Below, one piece after another: positions 42,142 to 50,879 of a stretch of 64,000 bases of DNA. Where the stretch lies: the NCBI GenBank assembly GCA_026196775.1, contig JAPHUD010000023.1:124001-188000 (forward strand), given 5' to 3'. The notes beneath the pieces were generated by a model that saw only the letters and a list, made by a program, of their open reading frames with translations, did not search any database and had not been told where the DNA came from. The DNA comes from Flavobacteriales bacterium (GTDB lineage: Bacteria > Bacteroidota > Bacteroidia > Flavobacteriales_E > Vicingaceae). Every line of letters begins with the position of its first letter. Position 1 is the first letter of the stretch. Made by a program: the position numbers and the translations under genes.

Positions 42142-43287
42142 TTACTGTTTTATATCTTCAATTATTTCTTTTACCGTTTTGGTTATAAAAGCCAACTCGT
42201 CTTCTTCTAATTCTGTATGCATAGGCAATGAAAATACTGACTTGCATAACCCATTGGTAATTTCAAAATCTTCATCTTTCATTTCAGGAGTGCGGTAAGC
42301 CTCTTGTGTGTGTAAAGGTACCGGATAATAAATCATACAAGGGACTCCTTTTTCTGTGAGTCTTTTTTGCAGTTCAAAATTATCTATAGCACACCCTACC
42401 AATGTATATTGGTGAAAAACGTGAGTTGATTTTTTATCTCTAACAGGTGTTTTAATATTTGGGTGATTTTTAAAAGCCTCATCATAATAAACTGCTGCTT
42501 TGTTTCGTGCTGCGGCATATTCATCTAAATGACGAAGTTTAACTCTTAAAATTGCTGCCTGAATGGTATCTAGGCGAGAGTTCACACCTATTCTATCGTA
42601 ATAATAACGCACTTTCATTCCGTGGTTTACAATAGAACGAGCAATTTCTGCTAAATTATCATCATTAGTAAATAAAGCTCCACCATCGCCATAGCAACCT
42701 AAATTTTTTGACGGAAAAAATGAAGTTGTTCCCAATGTACCTATCGTTCCTGCTTTTTTTGTTGTTCCATCATTAAAAGTATATGAAGCTCCAATAGCTT
42801 GAGCAGTATCTTCAACTACTGCAATTTGATTTTCATTAGCAATTTGCATAATGGACTCCATATTGGCACATTGTCCGAATAAATGAACAGGAATAATAGC
42901 TTTTGTTTTTGGTGTAATGGCTTTTTTTAATTTATCGGTATTTATGCAATAGGTATTAGGGTCTACATCTACTAATACAATTTTTAGTTTTAATAACCCA
43001 ACCACTTCAACCGTTGCTGCAAAAGTAAAGTCTGAAGTAATTATTTCATCTCCAGGCTCCAATCCTAACGCCATAAGGGCTATTTGAAGTGCATCAGTTC
43101 CATTGGCACATGGAATTACATGTTTTACTCCTAAGTAATCTTCCAATTCTTTTTGAAAAGCTTTTACTTCATCGCCATTAATAAACTGAGTGCTTTCTAT
43201 AACTCCTGCTATTGCAGCATCTACTTCATTTTTGATGGCTAAATATTGCTTATGCAAATCAACCATCTGAATATTATGTATTGCCAT
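42142..43287 (-). CDS. DegT/DnrJ/EryC1/StrS-family sugar aminotransferase
   Basis: 381-residue PLP enzyme that aminates keto-sugars bound to a nucleotide. The PLP lysine is in SFFPSKNLGCYGDGGA near residue 196, VVEDTAQAIGASY is near 160, and RLDTIQAAIL near 240. Its sequence is closest in style to WbpE-like enzymes for UDP-acetamido sugars, but the exact sugar is uncertain. First gene of an operon with ugd, behind a TAGTTTTG box. Confidence 0.93.
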   Translation of the reverse strand: MAIHNIQMVDLHKQYLAIKNEVDAAIAGVIESTQFINGDEVKAFQKELEDYLGVKHVIPCANGTDALQIALMALGLEPGDEIITSDFTFAATVEVVGLLKLKIVLVDVDPNTYCINTDKLKKAITPKTKAIIPVHLFGQCANMESIMQIANENQIAVVEDTAQAIGASYTFNDGTTKKAGTIGTLGTTSFFPSKNLGCYGDGGALFTNDDNLAEIARSIVNHGMKVRYYYDRIGVNSRLDTIQAAILRVKLRHLDEYAAARNKAAVYYDEAFKNHPNIKTPVRDKKSTHVFHQYTLVGCAIDNFELQKRLTEKGVPCMIYYPVPLHTQEAYRTPEMKDEDFEITNGLCKSVFSLPMHTELEEDELAFITKTVKEIIEDIKQ

Positions 43288-43310
43288 TAATATAAAATAT
43301 TTTAGGATAA

Positions 43311-43318
43311 CAAAACTA
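43311..43318 (-). promoter_or_regulatory. -7 box for the aminotransferase-ugd operon
   Basis: Exact TAGTTTTG on the minus strand, 24 bp upstream of the ATG at 43287. Confidence 0.55.
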
Positions 43319-43387
43319 ACATAAAAATATTAATCATGCTATAAAAAAGAAATTGTAAAATTAACGGCAAATCTATGTGGTTTAAAA

Positions 43388-43885
43388 CTAATTACCCAAC
43401 AACAGTTGCAACAACTTAGTGGTAGCCAATGCATCTCCTGCTGCTCGGTGTCTCTGTTCTTGGGGTATTTCTATTCCTAATTCTTTACAAAGCTTACCTA
43501 AACTGTATGATGGCTGTTCTGGGAAAACAGTTCTGCTCATTTCTATGGTACAAAGTTTAGGTTGTTGTATGACCAATCCGGTTCTTTTCAATTCTGATTT
43601 TAATATTTTGTAATCAAAATTTACATCGTGAGCTACAAATATTTTATCGCTAATTAATTGGTGAATTTCTTGGGCTACATCCACAAAAGTGGGAGCATTT
43701 TTTACCATACTATTGGTAATTCCTGTAAGTTTGGTAACATACCAATCTATACTAACTTTAGGATTTATAAGAGATGAATATTCATGAACGATTTGAGTGC
43801 CGTCAAAAACATAAACCGCTATTTCAATTATTCTACCTTTAAGGTGATTCCCTCCTGTTGCTTCAATATCAACTACTGCATACAT
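43388..43885 (-). CDS. DnaQ-like 3'-5' exonuclease domain protein
   Basis: 165 residues forming one DEDDh exonuclease domain: VVDIEATGG at the start (Asp/Glu metal ligands), VAHDVNFDYKIL near residue 97 and HRAAGDALATTKLL near 143 with the catalytic His and Asp. It may proofread or act in nucleic-acid turnover; it is not fused to a polymerase or UvrC domain. A TAATTTTG box at 43900-43893 would start transcription only about 2 nt before the ATG, which hints at a leaderless mRNA. Confidence 0.9.
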   Translation of the reverse strand: MYAVVDIEATGGNHLKGRIIEIAVYVFDGTQIVHEYSSLINPKVSIDWYVTKLTGITNSMVKNAPTFVDVAQEIHQLISDKIFVAHDVNFDYKILKSELKRTGLVIQQPKLCTIEMSRTVFPEQPSYSLGKLCKELGIEIPQEQRHRAAGDALATTKLLQLLLGN

Positions 43886-43892
43886 AATGTTG

Positions 43893-43900
43893 CAAAATTA
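43893..43900 (-). promoter_or_regulatory. -7 box directly in front of the exonuclease gene
   Basis: Exact TAATTTTG on the minus strand, its last base 8 bp from the ATG. If used, the transcript has nearly no leader. Confidence 0.5.
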
Positions 43901-44299
43901 CGTTAAAAATTTATTTCTATTTGCTTGATAAAGCCGAATATTACATCCATTACTTTTTAATAGCTGCTTTCTATTTTTAGCAATCATATCATAAAAATAA
44001 TCTCTAATGAATACAGGAACGATTTTAAACACATAAAACAATTGTAAAAAACCACCTAAAGTGTTAGCTATTTCTATGGCTGCATTAGATTTTAGGTGTA
44101 ATTTATTATTTTTTAGCAACATAACCGTATCTACATTTTTTGCAAAGGGGTATTGATTTAAAATAGTTTTTGCCGTTTGGCTTGATAGACCAGTAAAAAG
44201 AAAAATATGCTTCGTATCTTTTTTCAATACAAAATTTACCCAAAAGCTACAAAAACTGCACTGGTCATCATATAAAATTATGGGAGATTTTTCTTGCAT
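43898..44299 (-). CDS. DCC-family (DUF393) thiol-disulfide oxidoreductase-like protein
   Basis: 133 residues that begin LYDDQCSFCSFWVNFVLKKD, the D-x-x-C-x-x-C signature that names the DCC family, and contain a later VPVFIRDYFYDMIAKNR. The proteins have a thioredoxin-like fold and are thought to act on thiols; substrates are unknown. Its stop codon is 13 bp before the exonuclease start, and the exonuclease promoter box lies inside its last codons, so the two may be partly co-transcribed. Confidence 0.88.
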   Translation of the reverse strand: MQEKSPIILYDDQCSFCSFWVNFVLKKDTKHIFLFTGLSSQTAKTILNQYPFAKNVDTVMLLKNNKLHLKSNAAIEIANTLGGFLQLFYVFKIVPVFIRDYFYDMIAKNRKQLLKSNGCNIRLYQANRNKFLT

Positions 44300-44390
44300 G
44301 ATTCACGAATAAAATTAGCCTAATAATCTTAAAAATGTTAACTTTAAGCAATTAATTAGCTAAAATAATTAATAACTCTTAAGAGTAGTT

Positions 44391-44398
44391 TAAATTTG
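44391..44398 (+). promoter_or_regulatory. -7 box for nadK
   Basis: Exact TAAATTTG; transcript start near 44404, about 21 nt before the GTG start. Confidence 0.6.
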
Positions 44399-44424
44399 CA
44401 TTATAAATTCAAAGTTTCTCAATT

Positions 44425-45303
44425 GTGAAAATAGCTATCTACGGAAAAAAAGTTGCTGATATTTATGTTGCTAATATTCAGTTTTTGTTTGATGAACTCA
44501 AACGAAAAGACATTACTATGTCCATTGATGCAATTTTTCATAATTACTTAAAGCAAAAAAACATTTCTTTTGAAGATAACATTGCTATTTTTAATGATAG
44601 TGAAGAATTAGGAAAGGTAGACTACCTTATTAGCATTGGTGGTGATGGTACTTTTTTAGAAACCATAGTGTTGGTTAGAGATAGCAATATTCCTGTTTTA
44701 GGAATAAATACCGGCAGATTAGGCTTTTTATCTAATGTAAAAACAGATGAAATTGCCGAAGCTATTGATGCGTTGATTAAAAAAGAGTATGATATTGATG
44801 AAAGAAGCATGTTGAGTATTGAAGCTGATAATTTTGATTTTGGAGCAAATAATTATGCTCTAAATGAAATTACACTTCATCGTACCGACAGTTCTACTAT
44901 GATTACTGTTCATGCTTATATAGATGATGAATTTTTAAACTCTTATTGGGCAGACGGATTAATCATTTCAACGCCAACAGGCTCTACGGCTTATTCGTTG
45001 AGTTGTAACGGTCCTATTTTGTTGCCCGATTCTGAAAATATGATTATTACGCCTATTGCGCCTCATAATTTAAATGTTAGACCTTTAGTTATTAATGATG
45101 AAAAAGTATTGAAAATACAAATTGATGCTCGCTCGGAAAATTATGTGGTAGCGTTAGATTCTCGTTCATACAGCTTACCTTTAGATGCGACACTAAAAAT
45201 CACCAAAACACCTCACACCATTAAACTGATTCGATTAAAAGACCATACTTTCTTGAAAACCCTAAGAAGCAAATTGATGTGGGGAATTGATAAGAGGAAT
45301 TGA
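44425..45303 (+). CDS. nadK: NAD kinase
   Basis: Makes NADP from NAD and ATP in the cytoplasm. 292 residues with the ATP-NAD kinase signature GGDGTFLET near residue 72, GINTGRLGFLSN near 94, NEITLHRTDSS near 152 and the second glycine-rich motif WADGLIISTPTGSTAYSLSCNGP near 174-196. The start is GTG 44425; it gives the family N-terminus KIAIYGKK, and the promoter box sits just upstream. Divergent from the DCC-family gene. Confidence 0.97.
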   Translation: MKIAIYGKKVADIYVANIQFLFDELKRKDITMSIDAIFHNYLKQKNISFEDNIAIFNDSEELGKVDYLISIGGDGTFLETIVLVRDSNIPVLGINTGRLGFLSNVKTDEIAEAIDALIKKEYDIDERSMLSIEADNFDFGANNYALNEITLHRTDSSTMITVHAYIDDEFLNSYWADGLIISTPTGSTAYSLSCNGPILLPDSENMIITPIAPHNLNVRPLVINDEKVLKIQIDARSENYVVALDSRSYSLPLDATLKITKTPHTIKLIRLKDHTFLKTLRSKLMWGIDKRN

Positions 45304-45464
45304 TAAATAAAACATCTTAAAATCATTAAAACAACTATTTAAGCTTTCTTTTCAACAAGAATTCTTTTGAAAGGTTACAACATTGTATCCTACTTTAAAA
45401 GAATGACAAATTACGCATCAGGTGACTTGTTAAATGAAGGTTTTGTAAACCTTAAACGGTTTTT

Positions 45465-46118
45465 CTAAGGAGCAATTCTATCTATTTTCCATTCTTTATT
45501 TTCACTAAGGGTATAAACTAATCTATCGTGAAGTCGGTTGGGTCTTCCTTGCCAAAATTCTATTTTAGCGGGCTTTACAATGTATCCTCCCCAATGTTTT
45601 GGTCTTGGGATGGTTTGATTTTCAAATTGCTTGGTAAGTTCAGCTACTTTTTCTTCCAATGTTTTTCGTGAAGCAAGTGTTGTACTTTGAGCTGAAGCCC
45701 AAGCTCCAATCTGGCTATCTCGTGGTCGGCTATCAAAATAAGCATCCGACATCTCTTCACTTACTTTAAAAACTTCTCCCTGAATTCTTATTTGTCTTTC
45801 CAATTCTACCCAATAAAAGTTTAATGCTATTTTGTTGTTTTCTGCAATATCATTAGCTTTCTCACTTCCATAATTGGTATAAAAAACAAAACCATTTTCA
45901 GATATATCTCTTAAATAGACTAATCTTAATGATGGCTGCATGTCTTTACCAGTGGTAGCAACTGACATGGCATAAGGATCTACCACCTGAGCACTTACAG
46001 CTTCTTCAAACCAAACCTGATATTGCTTAAATGGGTTAGCATCAACACTATCTTCATTTAAGGGTTTTCCTGCAAAATCTCTCCTAATGGAGTTGATAAA
46101 ATTCTTTAATTCTTCCAT
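45465..46118 (-). CDS. pdxH: pyridoxamine 5'-phosphate oxidase
   Basis: FMN enzyme that oxidises pyridoxamine or pyridoxine 5'-phosphate to PLP, the cofactor of the tryptophanase and aminotransferase in this window. 217 residues from ATG 46116-46118. Motifs: MSVATTGKDMQPSLRLVYLR near residue 51, NFYWVELERQIRIQGEV near 100, SRPRDSQIGAWAS near 127, and the C-terminal FWQGRPNRLHDRL near 187. The TTG at 46149-46151, which would add 11 residues, is part of the -7 box and is rejected as a start. Confidence 0.97.
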   Translation of the reverse strand: MEELKNFINSIRRDFAGKPLNEDSVDANPFKQYQVWFEEAVSAQVVDPYAMSVATTGKDMQPSLRLVYLRDISENGFVFYTNYGSEKANDIAENNKIALNFYWVELERQIRIQGEVFKVSEEMSDAYFDSRPRDSQIGAWASAQSTTLASRKTLEEKVAELTKQFENQTIPRPKHWGGYIVKPAKIEFWQGRPNRLHDRLVYTLSENKEWKIDRIAP

Positions 46119-46148
46119 AAGTAACAACACCTTTATAAAGTGTTGAAA

Positions 46149-46156
46149 CAAAATTA
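46149..46156 (-). promoter_or_regulatory. -7 box for pdxH
   Basis: Exact TAATTTTG on the minus strand; start near 46143, 25 nt before the ATG. Confidence 0.6.
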
Positions 46157-46221
46157 ATCAATAAAATATAGGTTAATAGTAATTTTTTTCTTTAATTTAA
46201 CCTCGCAAAATTATTAGAGCC

Positions 46222-46809
46222 ATGATTTTAAACCCGTTAGATTATAAAATTGCAGACTTGAATAAAATTGAACCTGAAAAGGGGCGATTACTCATTGCTG
46301 AACCATTTATGTCTGATTCTTATTTTAAGCGTTCGGTAGTACTTTTAGCTGCTTATTCGGATAATGACGTGGTTGGTTTTATTCTTAATAAACCTTTACA
46401 AACAACCCTAAATATAATTTTGCCTTCTGAAATTAATAACGATAAATTTCCTGTTTATTTAGGTGGACCAGTAGAAACTTCATCACTTCATTTTATTCAT
46501 ACATTAGGAACAACTTTAGAAGAAAGCAAGCATATTTCAGGTAACTTATTTTGGGGTGGAAATTTTGAGCAACTTAAAAAAATGATCAACAACAATGAAG
46601 TTGCTCCTACGGAAATCATGTTTTTTACAGGATATTCAGGATGGTCTAAAGAACAACTAAATGAAGAGTTAAATGAAGATTCTTGGCTGATTTCTAACAT
46701 CAACACCAAAATTTTTAATAAGAAAAATCTTTGGAAAGATGTATTAAAGAAAAAGGGTGGTAAATATGCAATGTTTACTCAGTTTCCTGAAAACCCAAGC
46801 TTAAATTAA
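46222..46809 (+). CDS. YqgE/AlgH family protein (UPF0301)
   Basis: 195 residues with the family markers GRLLIAEPFMSDSYFKRSVVLL near residue 21, GFILNKPL near 53, FPVYLGGPV near 77 and FFTGYSGWSKEQLNEEL near 134. The family is widespread; its molecular role is not settled. Divergent from pdxH and 11 bp upstream of an outer-membrane-type gene, probably one transcript. Confidence 0.93.
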   Translation: MILNPLDYKIADLNKIEPEKGRLLIAEPFMSDSYFKRSVVLLAAYSDNDVVGFILNKPLQTTLNIILPSEINNDKFPVYLGGPVETSSLHFIHTLGTTLEESKHISGNLFWGGNFEQLKKMINNNEVAPTEIMFFTGYSGWSKEQLNEELNEDSWLISNINTKIFNKKNLWKDVLKKKGGKYAMFTQFPENPSLN

Positions 46810-46820
46810 TTGTCTAAAAA

Positions 46821-47615
46821 ATGAAGAACATCTTCTTCATCATAATTTTTATTTCATTTTCTGTTACTGCTTTTGCACAAACTGATGATGATTATGTTAA
46901 TGAAGATAAATCATCGTCATCAAAACAAAAACGCACTATAGATAGCGATGCTACAGTAATATATGGTATTAGTAATCCCGATTATACCAATCATTTTTTA
47001 ACTCCTACTTCATTAACCTTAAAAAAAGGTGAAATTAGATTGACTTCAACAGATATCATTTTTACTAAAGCGAGTTATGGTTTAACTAACTCAACCACTA
47101 TTTCTGTTAACACGGCACTTTTTGGAATGTTAATTCCTTCTATAAAACAAAGTATTGCAGTAAATAATGAACTCACTATTGCGGCAAGTCTTTCTGGGGG
47201 GCAATTATTGGCAATAAATGAAGATTCAGTTGTTGTCTTTGGTGGTGGTAGTGTTATGGGAACATTGGGTAACATTCAGAATAATTTTACTTTTGGTGCG
47301 GCTTTTTATTATGCTAAAGGAACTTTTGATTTTGCTAATAATAAAGATGAGCTGCCTTTTTTTCATTTCTTTATTGGCGGACACAGGCAAATTAGTCAGC
47401 GAGTGTTTATTAGCTTTGACATGATGTATTTTCCTTCTTATCAGGTTTATACTGGAAGTGCGGGAGTGAAAATCACTATTAAAGAAAACATGTCGCTTGG
47501 CATTGGAGTTATGCCTATTGCTTGGAATGATGTAAGCACTAATAATGGTGTAGAGTTTCAGCCAATTTTAATTCCTTTGCTTTCTTTTAAAATGTTGTTC
47601 AATAAAGCAAGCTAA
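46821..47615 (+). CDS. hypothetical exported beta-barrel-like protein
   Basis: 264 residues with a clear signal peptide (ending AFAQ, about residue 20), a Ser/Lys-rich stretch (KSSSSKQKR) and then alternating strands with aromatic ends, such as GAAFYYAKGTFDF near 158 and FISFDMMYFPSYQVY near 190. This suggests an outer-membrane barrel, but I recognise no named family. It follows yqgE by 11 bp and may be co-transcribed. Convergent with lpxB. Confidence 0.7.
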   Translation: MKNIFFIIIFISFSVTAFAQTDDDYVNEDKSSSSKQKRTIDSDATVIYGISNPDYTNHFLTPTSLTLKKGEIRLTSTDIIFTKASYGLTNSTTISVNTALFGMLIPSIKQSIAVNNELTIAASLSGGQLLAINEDSVVVFGGGSVMGTLGNIQNNFTFGAAFYYAKGTFDFANNKDELPFFHFFIGGHRQISQRVFISFDMMYFPSYQVYTGSAGVKITIKENMSLGIGVMPIAWNDVSTNNGVEFQPILIPLLSFKMLFNKAS

Positions 47616-47658
47616 TCTTTATTTTAAAGCGTATTAAATTTTCTAATATAGAATTGCA

Positions 47659-48768
47659 TTAGTCTTTTAAATAATCAAACATCAATTCAGCCGCTCTTTT
47701 TGAAGCACCTTTACCACCTAATTTGGCTTCAATTTCTTTGTAAGCATTAAGCATGTCGGATTTACCTGGCTCGGCTAATATTTTAGAAAGTTCTATAGTT
47801 AAATTTTCAGTATTTAACTCATTTTGAATTAATTCTTTCACTACTTCTCTATCGGCAACTAGATTTACCAAGGAAATAAATTTAATTTTCACTACCATTT
47901 TTGCTAAATGATAAAAAAGCTTACCTGTTTTGTAGCAAACCACTTGTGGTACATGAAAAAGAGCAGTCTCTAAAGTAGCTGTTCCACTAACCACTAAAGC
48001 AGCTGTAGCATGTTGTAATAAATCATAGGTTTTATTTTCTATGATATTGATATTGTTGGTCTCAAATTGTTTGTAAAAGCTTAATGGTTGCGATGGAGCT
48101 CCTGCAATTACAAATTGGTAATCAGGAAAGTTGTTGGTTACAGAAAGCATAATATTAAGCATTGCTGTAATTTCTTGTTTTCTGCTTCCTGGTAGCAAGG
48201 CAATTATTGGTTTGTCGGAAAGTTGATATTTTTTTCTAAAATTTTCTGAAGAAATCTGAGGATATTCAGAAATGCAATCAATAAGTGGATGTCCAACAAA
48301 ATCAACACTATAATCGAATTTTTTATAAAAATCTTTTTCAAAAGGAAGGATAACAAACATTTTATCAACCACTTTTTTAATTTGGTGAACACGCTTTTGG
48401 TTCCATGCCCAAATTTTAGGAGAGATGTAGTAAAAAACCTTAATATTATTCGCTTTTGCCCATTTGGCAATTTTCATATTAAAACCTGGGTAATCTACTA
48501 AAATTAACACATCTGGTTGGTAGGCTTTTATATCTTCTTTGCAAAAAGCAATGTTTCTGAAAATGGTTCTTAAGTTCATTAACACATCTTCAACCCCCAT
48601 AAATGCTAACTCTTTGTAGTGCTTAATAACTTCAGCGCCTTGTGCTTCCATTAAATCACCACCAAAACAACGAAACTGAGCATTCTTATCGGTATTTTTT
48701 AATTCCCTGATAAGTAAAGAGGCTTGTAAATCTCCTGAGGCTTCTCCAGCTATAATGTAGTAATTCAT
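47659..48768 (-). CDS. lpxB: lipid-A-disaccharide synthase
   Basis: LpxB joins UDP-2,3-diacylglucosamine and lipid X in lipid A synthesis at the inner membrane. 369 residues. YYIIAGEASGDLQASLLI opens the protein, FRCFGGDLMEAQGAEVI is near 33, YPGFNMKIAKWAK near 93, YYISPKIWAWNQKR near 113 and LLPGSRKQEI near 192. Its start lies 30 bp after the MscS gene; surE and a small membrane gene lie further upstream on the same strand, the usual surE-lpxB neighbourhood in Bacteroidota. Confidence 0.97.
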   Translation of the reverse strand: MNYYIIAGEASGDLQASLLIRELKNTDKNAQFRCFGGDLMEAQGAEVIKHYKELAFMGVEDVLMNLRTIFRNIAFCKEDIKAYQPDVLILVDYPGFNMKIAKWAKANNIKVFYYISPKIWAWNQKRVHQIKKVVDKMFVILPFEKDFYKKFDYSVDFVGHPLIDCISEYPQISSENFRKKYQLSDKPIIALLPGSRKQEITAMLNIMLSVTNNFPDYQFVIAGAPSQPLSFYKQFETNNINIIENKTYDLLQHATAALVVSGTATLETALFHVPQVVCYKTGKLFYHLAKMVVKIKFISLVNLVADREVVKELIQNELNTENLTIELSKILAEPGKSDMLNAYKEIEAKLGGKGASKRAAELMFDYLKD

Positions 48769-48798
48769 TAGGTTAGTTTAAAATTTTGTAGGATAAAA

Positions 48799-49719
48799 CT
48801 AGGTTTTATTGTTAGTTGTTTTCTCATCTATTTTAAGAGTGGGGATGCTAACAATTTCAAATGTAGCTGAAGCCAGTTTTACTTCTCCATTTGTTGCTTC
48901 TATTCTTTTTCCAATTTCCTGATGAAGGAGGTTTTTAGTGTGTCGTCTCTTTTTATAATCAACAATATACCTTAAGTTAAATTGAACCCAATTATCAGTT
49001 AACGTAATAGCTAAAGTTGGATCAACTTGTGCGTCTTCAATATAGTATTTATTTACTACAGCTTGCCATTTAGATATAGAATCTTTTACATATTCTGAAA
49101 GAATTTCTTGAGCAACTTCAATAATTATAGATTTTGCTAATTCGGTATCTGAACCATATCTTATTGGGAGATTAAATTCATCCCAAACAAAAGGAAAATC
49201 GTTGGAGTAATTATACACTGGTCCTTTAAAGACAAATGCGTTACTTAATTTTACAATTCTTCCACTATAGTTGTCGCTAGAAACCCATTCACCAATTTCC
49301 ATCATGGTTGTATAAACACTATCAATATCAATTACATCACCTTTAATTCCGTTAATTTCAATTCTATCTCCTGGTTTATAAACTTTAACAAAAAAGATGT
49401 AGAAAGAGCCAGCTATACTTAAGATTAATTCTTGCAATGTAATTGTGATTCCCGCAGTAAGTAAACCTATAGCTAATCCAAAATCCTTAATAGATCCTGT
49501 AAAATAAGTAATAGTAATTAGTATAACAAAAATGTACCCGATTACTTCAATTCCTTTCTGTGTTTTATATTTTATAGAACCTTCGTCAGGAAGATTTCTT
49601 TTCAACAACTTTCTAACCCAATTAATAAGAAAGAAAACCAAAAGAATCCAAGCTAAATACTTAATGATATTTGTTGAGGTTGGATGTTCTACAAACCAAT
49701 ATTTTAAATCTTCTATCAA
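48799..49719 (-). CDS. small-conductance mechanosensitive channel family protein
   Basis: 306 residues with three or so N-terminal hydrophobic segments and an MscS domain: LLTAGITITLQELILSIAGSF near 85, YKPGDRIEINGIKGDVIDID near 113-132, and STKLSNAFVFKGPVYNYS-like VKLSNAFVFKG near 155. It would act as a pressure-release channel of the inner membrane. Start appears to be TTG 49717-49719; no ATG is available nearby. Lies between lpxB and the small membrane gene. Confidence 0.88.
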   Translation of the reverse strand: MIEDLKYWFVEHPTSTNIIKYLAWILLVFFLINWVRKLLKRNLPDEGSIKYKTQKGIEVIGYIFVILITITYFTGSIKDFGLAIGLLTAGITITLQELILSIAGSFYIFFVKVYKPGDRIEINGIKGDVIDIDSVYTTMMEIGEWVSSDNYSGRIVKLSNAFVFKGPVYNYSNDFPFVWDEFNLPIRYGSDTELAKSIIIEVAQEILSEYVKDSISKWQAVVNKYYIEDAQVDPTLAITLTDNWVQFNLRYIVDYKKRRHTKNLLHQEIGKRIEATNGEVKLASATFEIVSIPTLKIDEKTTNNKT

Positions 49720-49752
49720 TTTCTGTCTAGTTTAAATATAAATAGTCGTCAA

Positions 49753-50052
49753 TCAAATAAAAACGATATAGTACAGATAAAAAGCACCGTATATAAGTGT
49801 GGCTAATATTACACCTCTAGCTGAAAGGTCTTTTCTGAGCCAGTAAAATAAAAAGAAAAGTCCTAAATTACAAAATAAACTCCCTTTTAGAACATTAATT
49901 ATTTCACTAAAAAAAGGATTAAAAATAATATCCATTAGTGATAGATTAGAATACATTTGTAACCAAAAATACATAATGATGTAGGGGAGGAGGATACCTA
50001 AAACTAGACCAATAACTATATGATTGAATTCTTTAAAACTATTTTTAATCAT
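49753..50052 (-). CDS. small hypothetical membrane protein
   Basis: 99 residues from ATG 50050-50052 with three predicted membrane segments (VIGLVLGILLPYIIMYFW near residue 12, a middle segment around FCNLGLFFLFYWL near 61, and a C-terminal one at VILATLIYGAFYLYYIVFI). It overlaps the surE stop by 8 bp, so translation is probably coupled. I know no function for it; similar small genes between surE and lpxB are common in Bacteroidota. Confidence 0.7.
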   Translation of the reverse strand: MIKNSFKEFNHIVIGLVLGILLPYIIMYFWLQMYSNLSLMDIIFNPFFSEIINVLKGSLFCNLGLFFLFYWLRKDLSARGVILATLIYGAFYLYYIVFI

Positions 50053-50809
50053 GTTCAAACAATTTTATTTTTTCTAGATGTTCGTAATTGGTAATATCAT
50101 GTTTAACGGGAACTACCGAAACATAATTGTGTGCTAACGCCCATTCGTCAGAATCAGTACCATTATCATTGACTACAAACTTACCTGAAAGCCAATAGTA
50201 GGTTCTTCCTTGTGGGTCGGTACGTTCATCGTAATCTTCTTCCCAATTGCCAATAGCTTGTCGGCAAACTTTTATTCCTGCAATTAAATCCATGCTTACG
50301 TTGGGAATATTCACATTTAAGCAAACATCCTTTGGCATTGGATTTTCAATCATGTTCGCAATGATTTTTTTGGCAATTACTTTGGCGGCATCAAAATTAG
50401 CATCAATAGAATGATCTAATAAAGAAAAACCAACAGAAGGAATGTTCTGTAAAGCCCCTTCTACCGCGGCAGACATTGTTCCTGAGTAAATAACGTTGAT
50501 AGAAGAGTTAGCTCCATGATTAATTCCCGAAACAATTAAATCGGGTTTTCTATCCAACAGTTTGTTTACAGCAATTTTCACACAGTCAACAGGAGTACCA
50601 CTACAAGCATAACCTGTAACACCCACTACTTCGGTTTTGTTTACATGCAGGGTAGAATTAAAAGTTACGGCATGTCCCATTCCACTTTGGGGTTTGTCGG
50701 GAGCTACTACTACAACATCGCCTAATTCTTTGCTTACTTCAATAAGTGCTTTAATTCCAGGGGCGGTAATACCATCATCATTTACAACTAATATGTAAGG
50801 TTTTGTCAT
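50045..50809 (-). CDS. surE: 5'/3'-nucleotidase SurE
   Basis: Metal-dependent phosphatase acting on nucleoside monophosphates. 254 residues. LVVNDDGITAPG at the start holds the two metal-ligand aspartates, APDKPQSGMGHAVTF lies near 38, SGINHGANSSINVIYSGTMSAA near 93-114, and SGTPVDCVK near 70. It starts the surE-small membrane protein-mscS-lpxB run on the minus strand. Confidence 0.96.
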   Translation of the reverse strand: MTKPYILVVNDDGITAPGIKALIEVSKELGDVVVVAPDKPQSGMGHAVTFNSTLHVNKTEVVGVTGYACSGTPVDCVKIAVNKLLDRKPDLIVSGINHGANSSINVIYSGTMSAAVEGALQNIPSVGFSLLDHSIDANFDAAKVIAKKIIANMIENPMPKDVCLNVNIPNVSMDLIAGIKVCRQAIGNWEEDYDERTDPQGRTYYWLSGKFVVNDNGTDSDEWALAHNYVSVVPVKHDITNYEHLEKIKLFEHD

Positions 50810-50879
50810 TTTTACGAATTTTGATAAAGTGCAAACTTAATGATAATGATAAGTTAACGATGAGAAACACAAAGAAGAT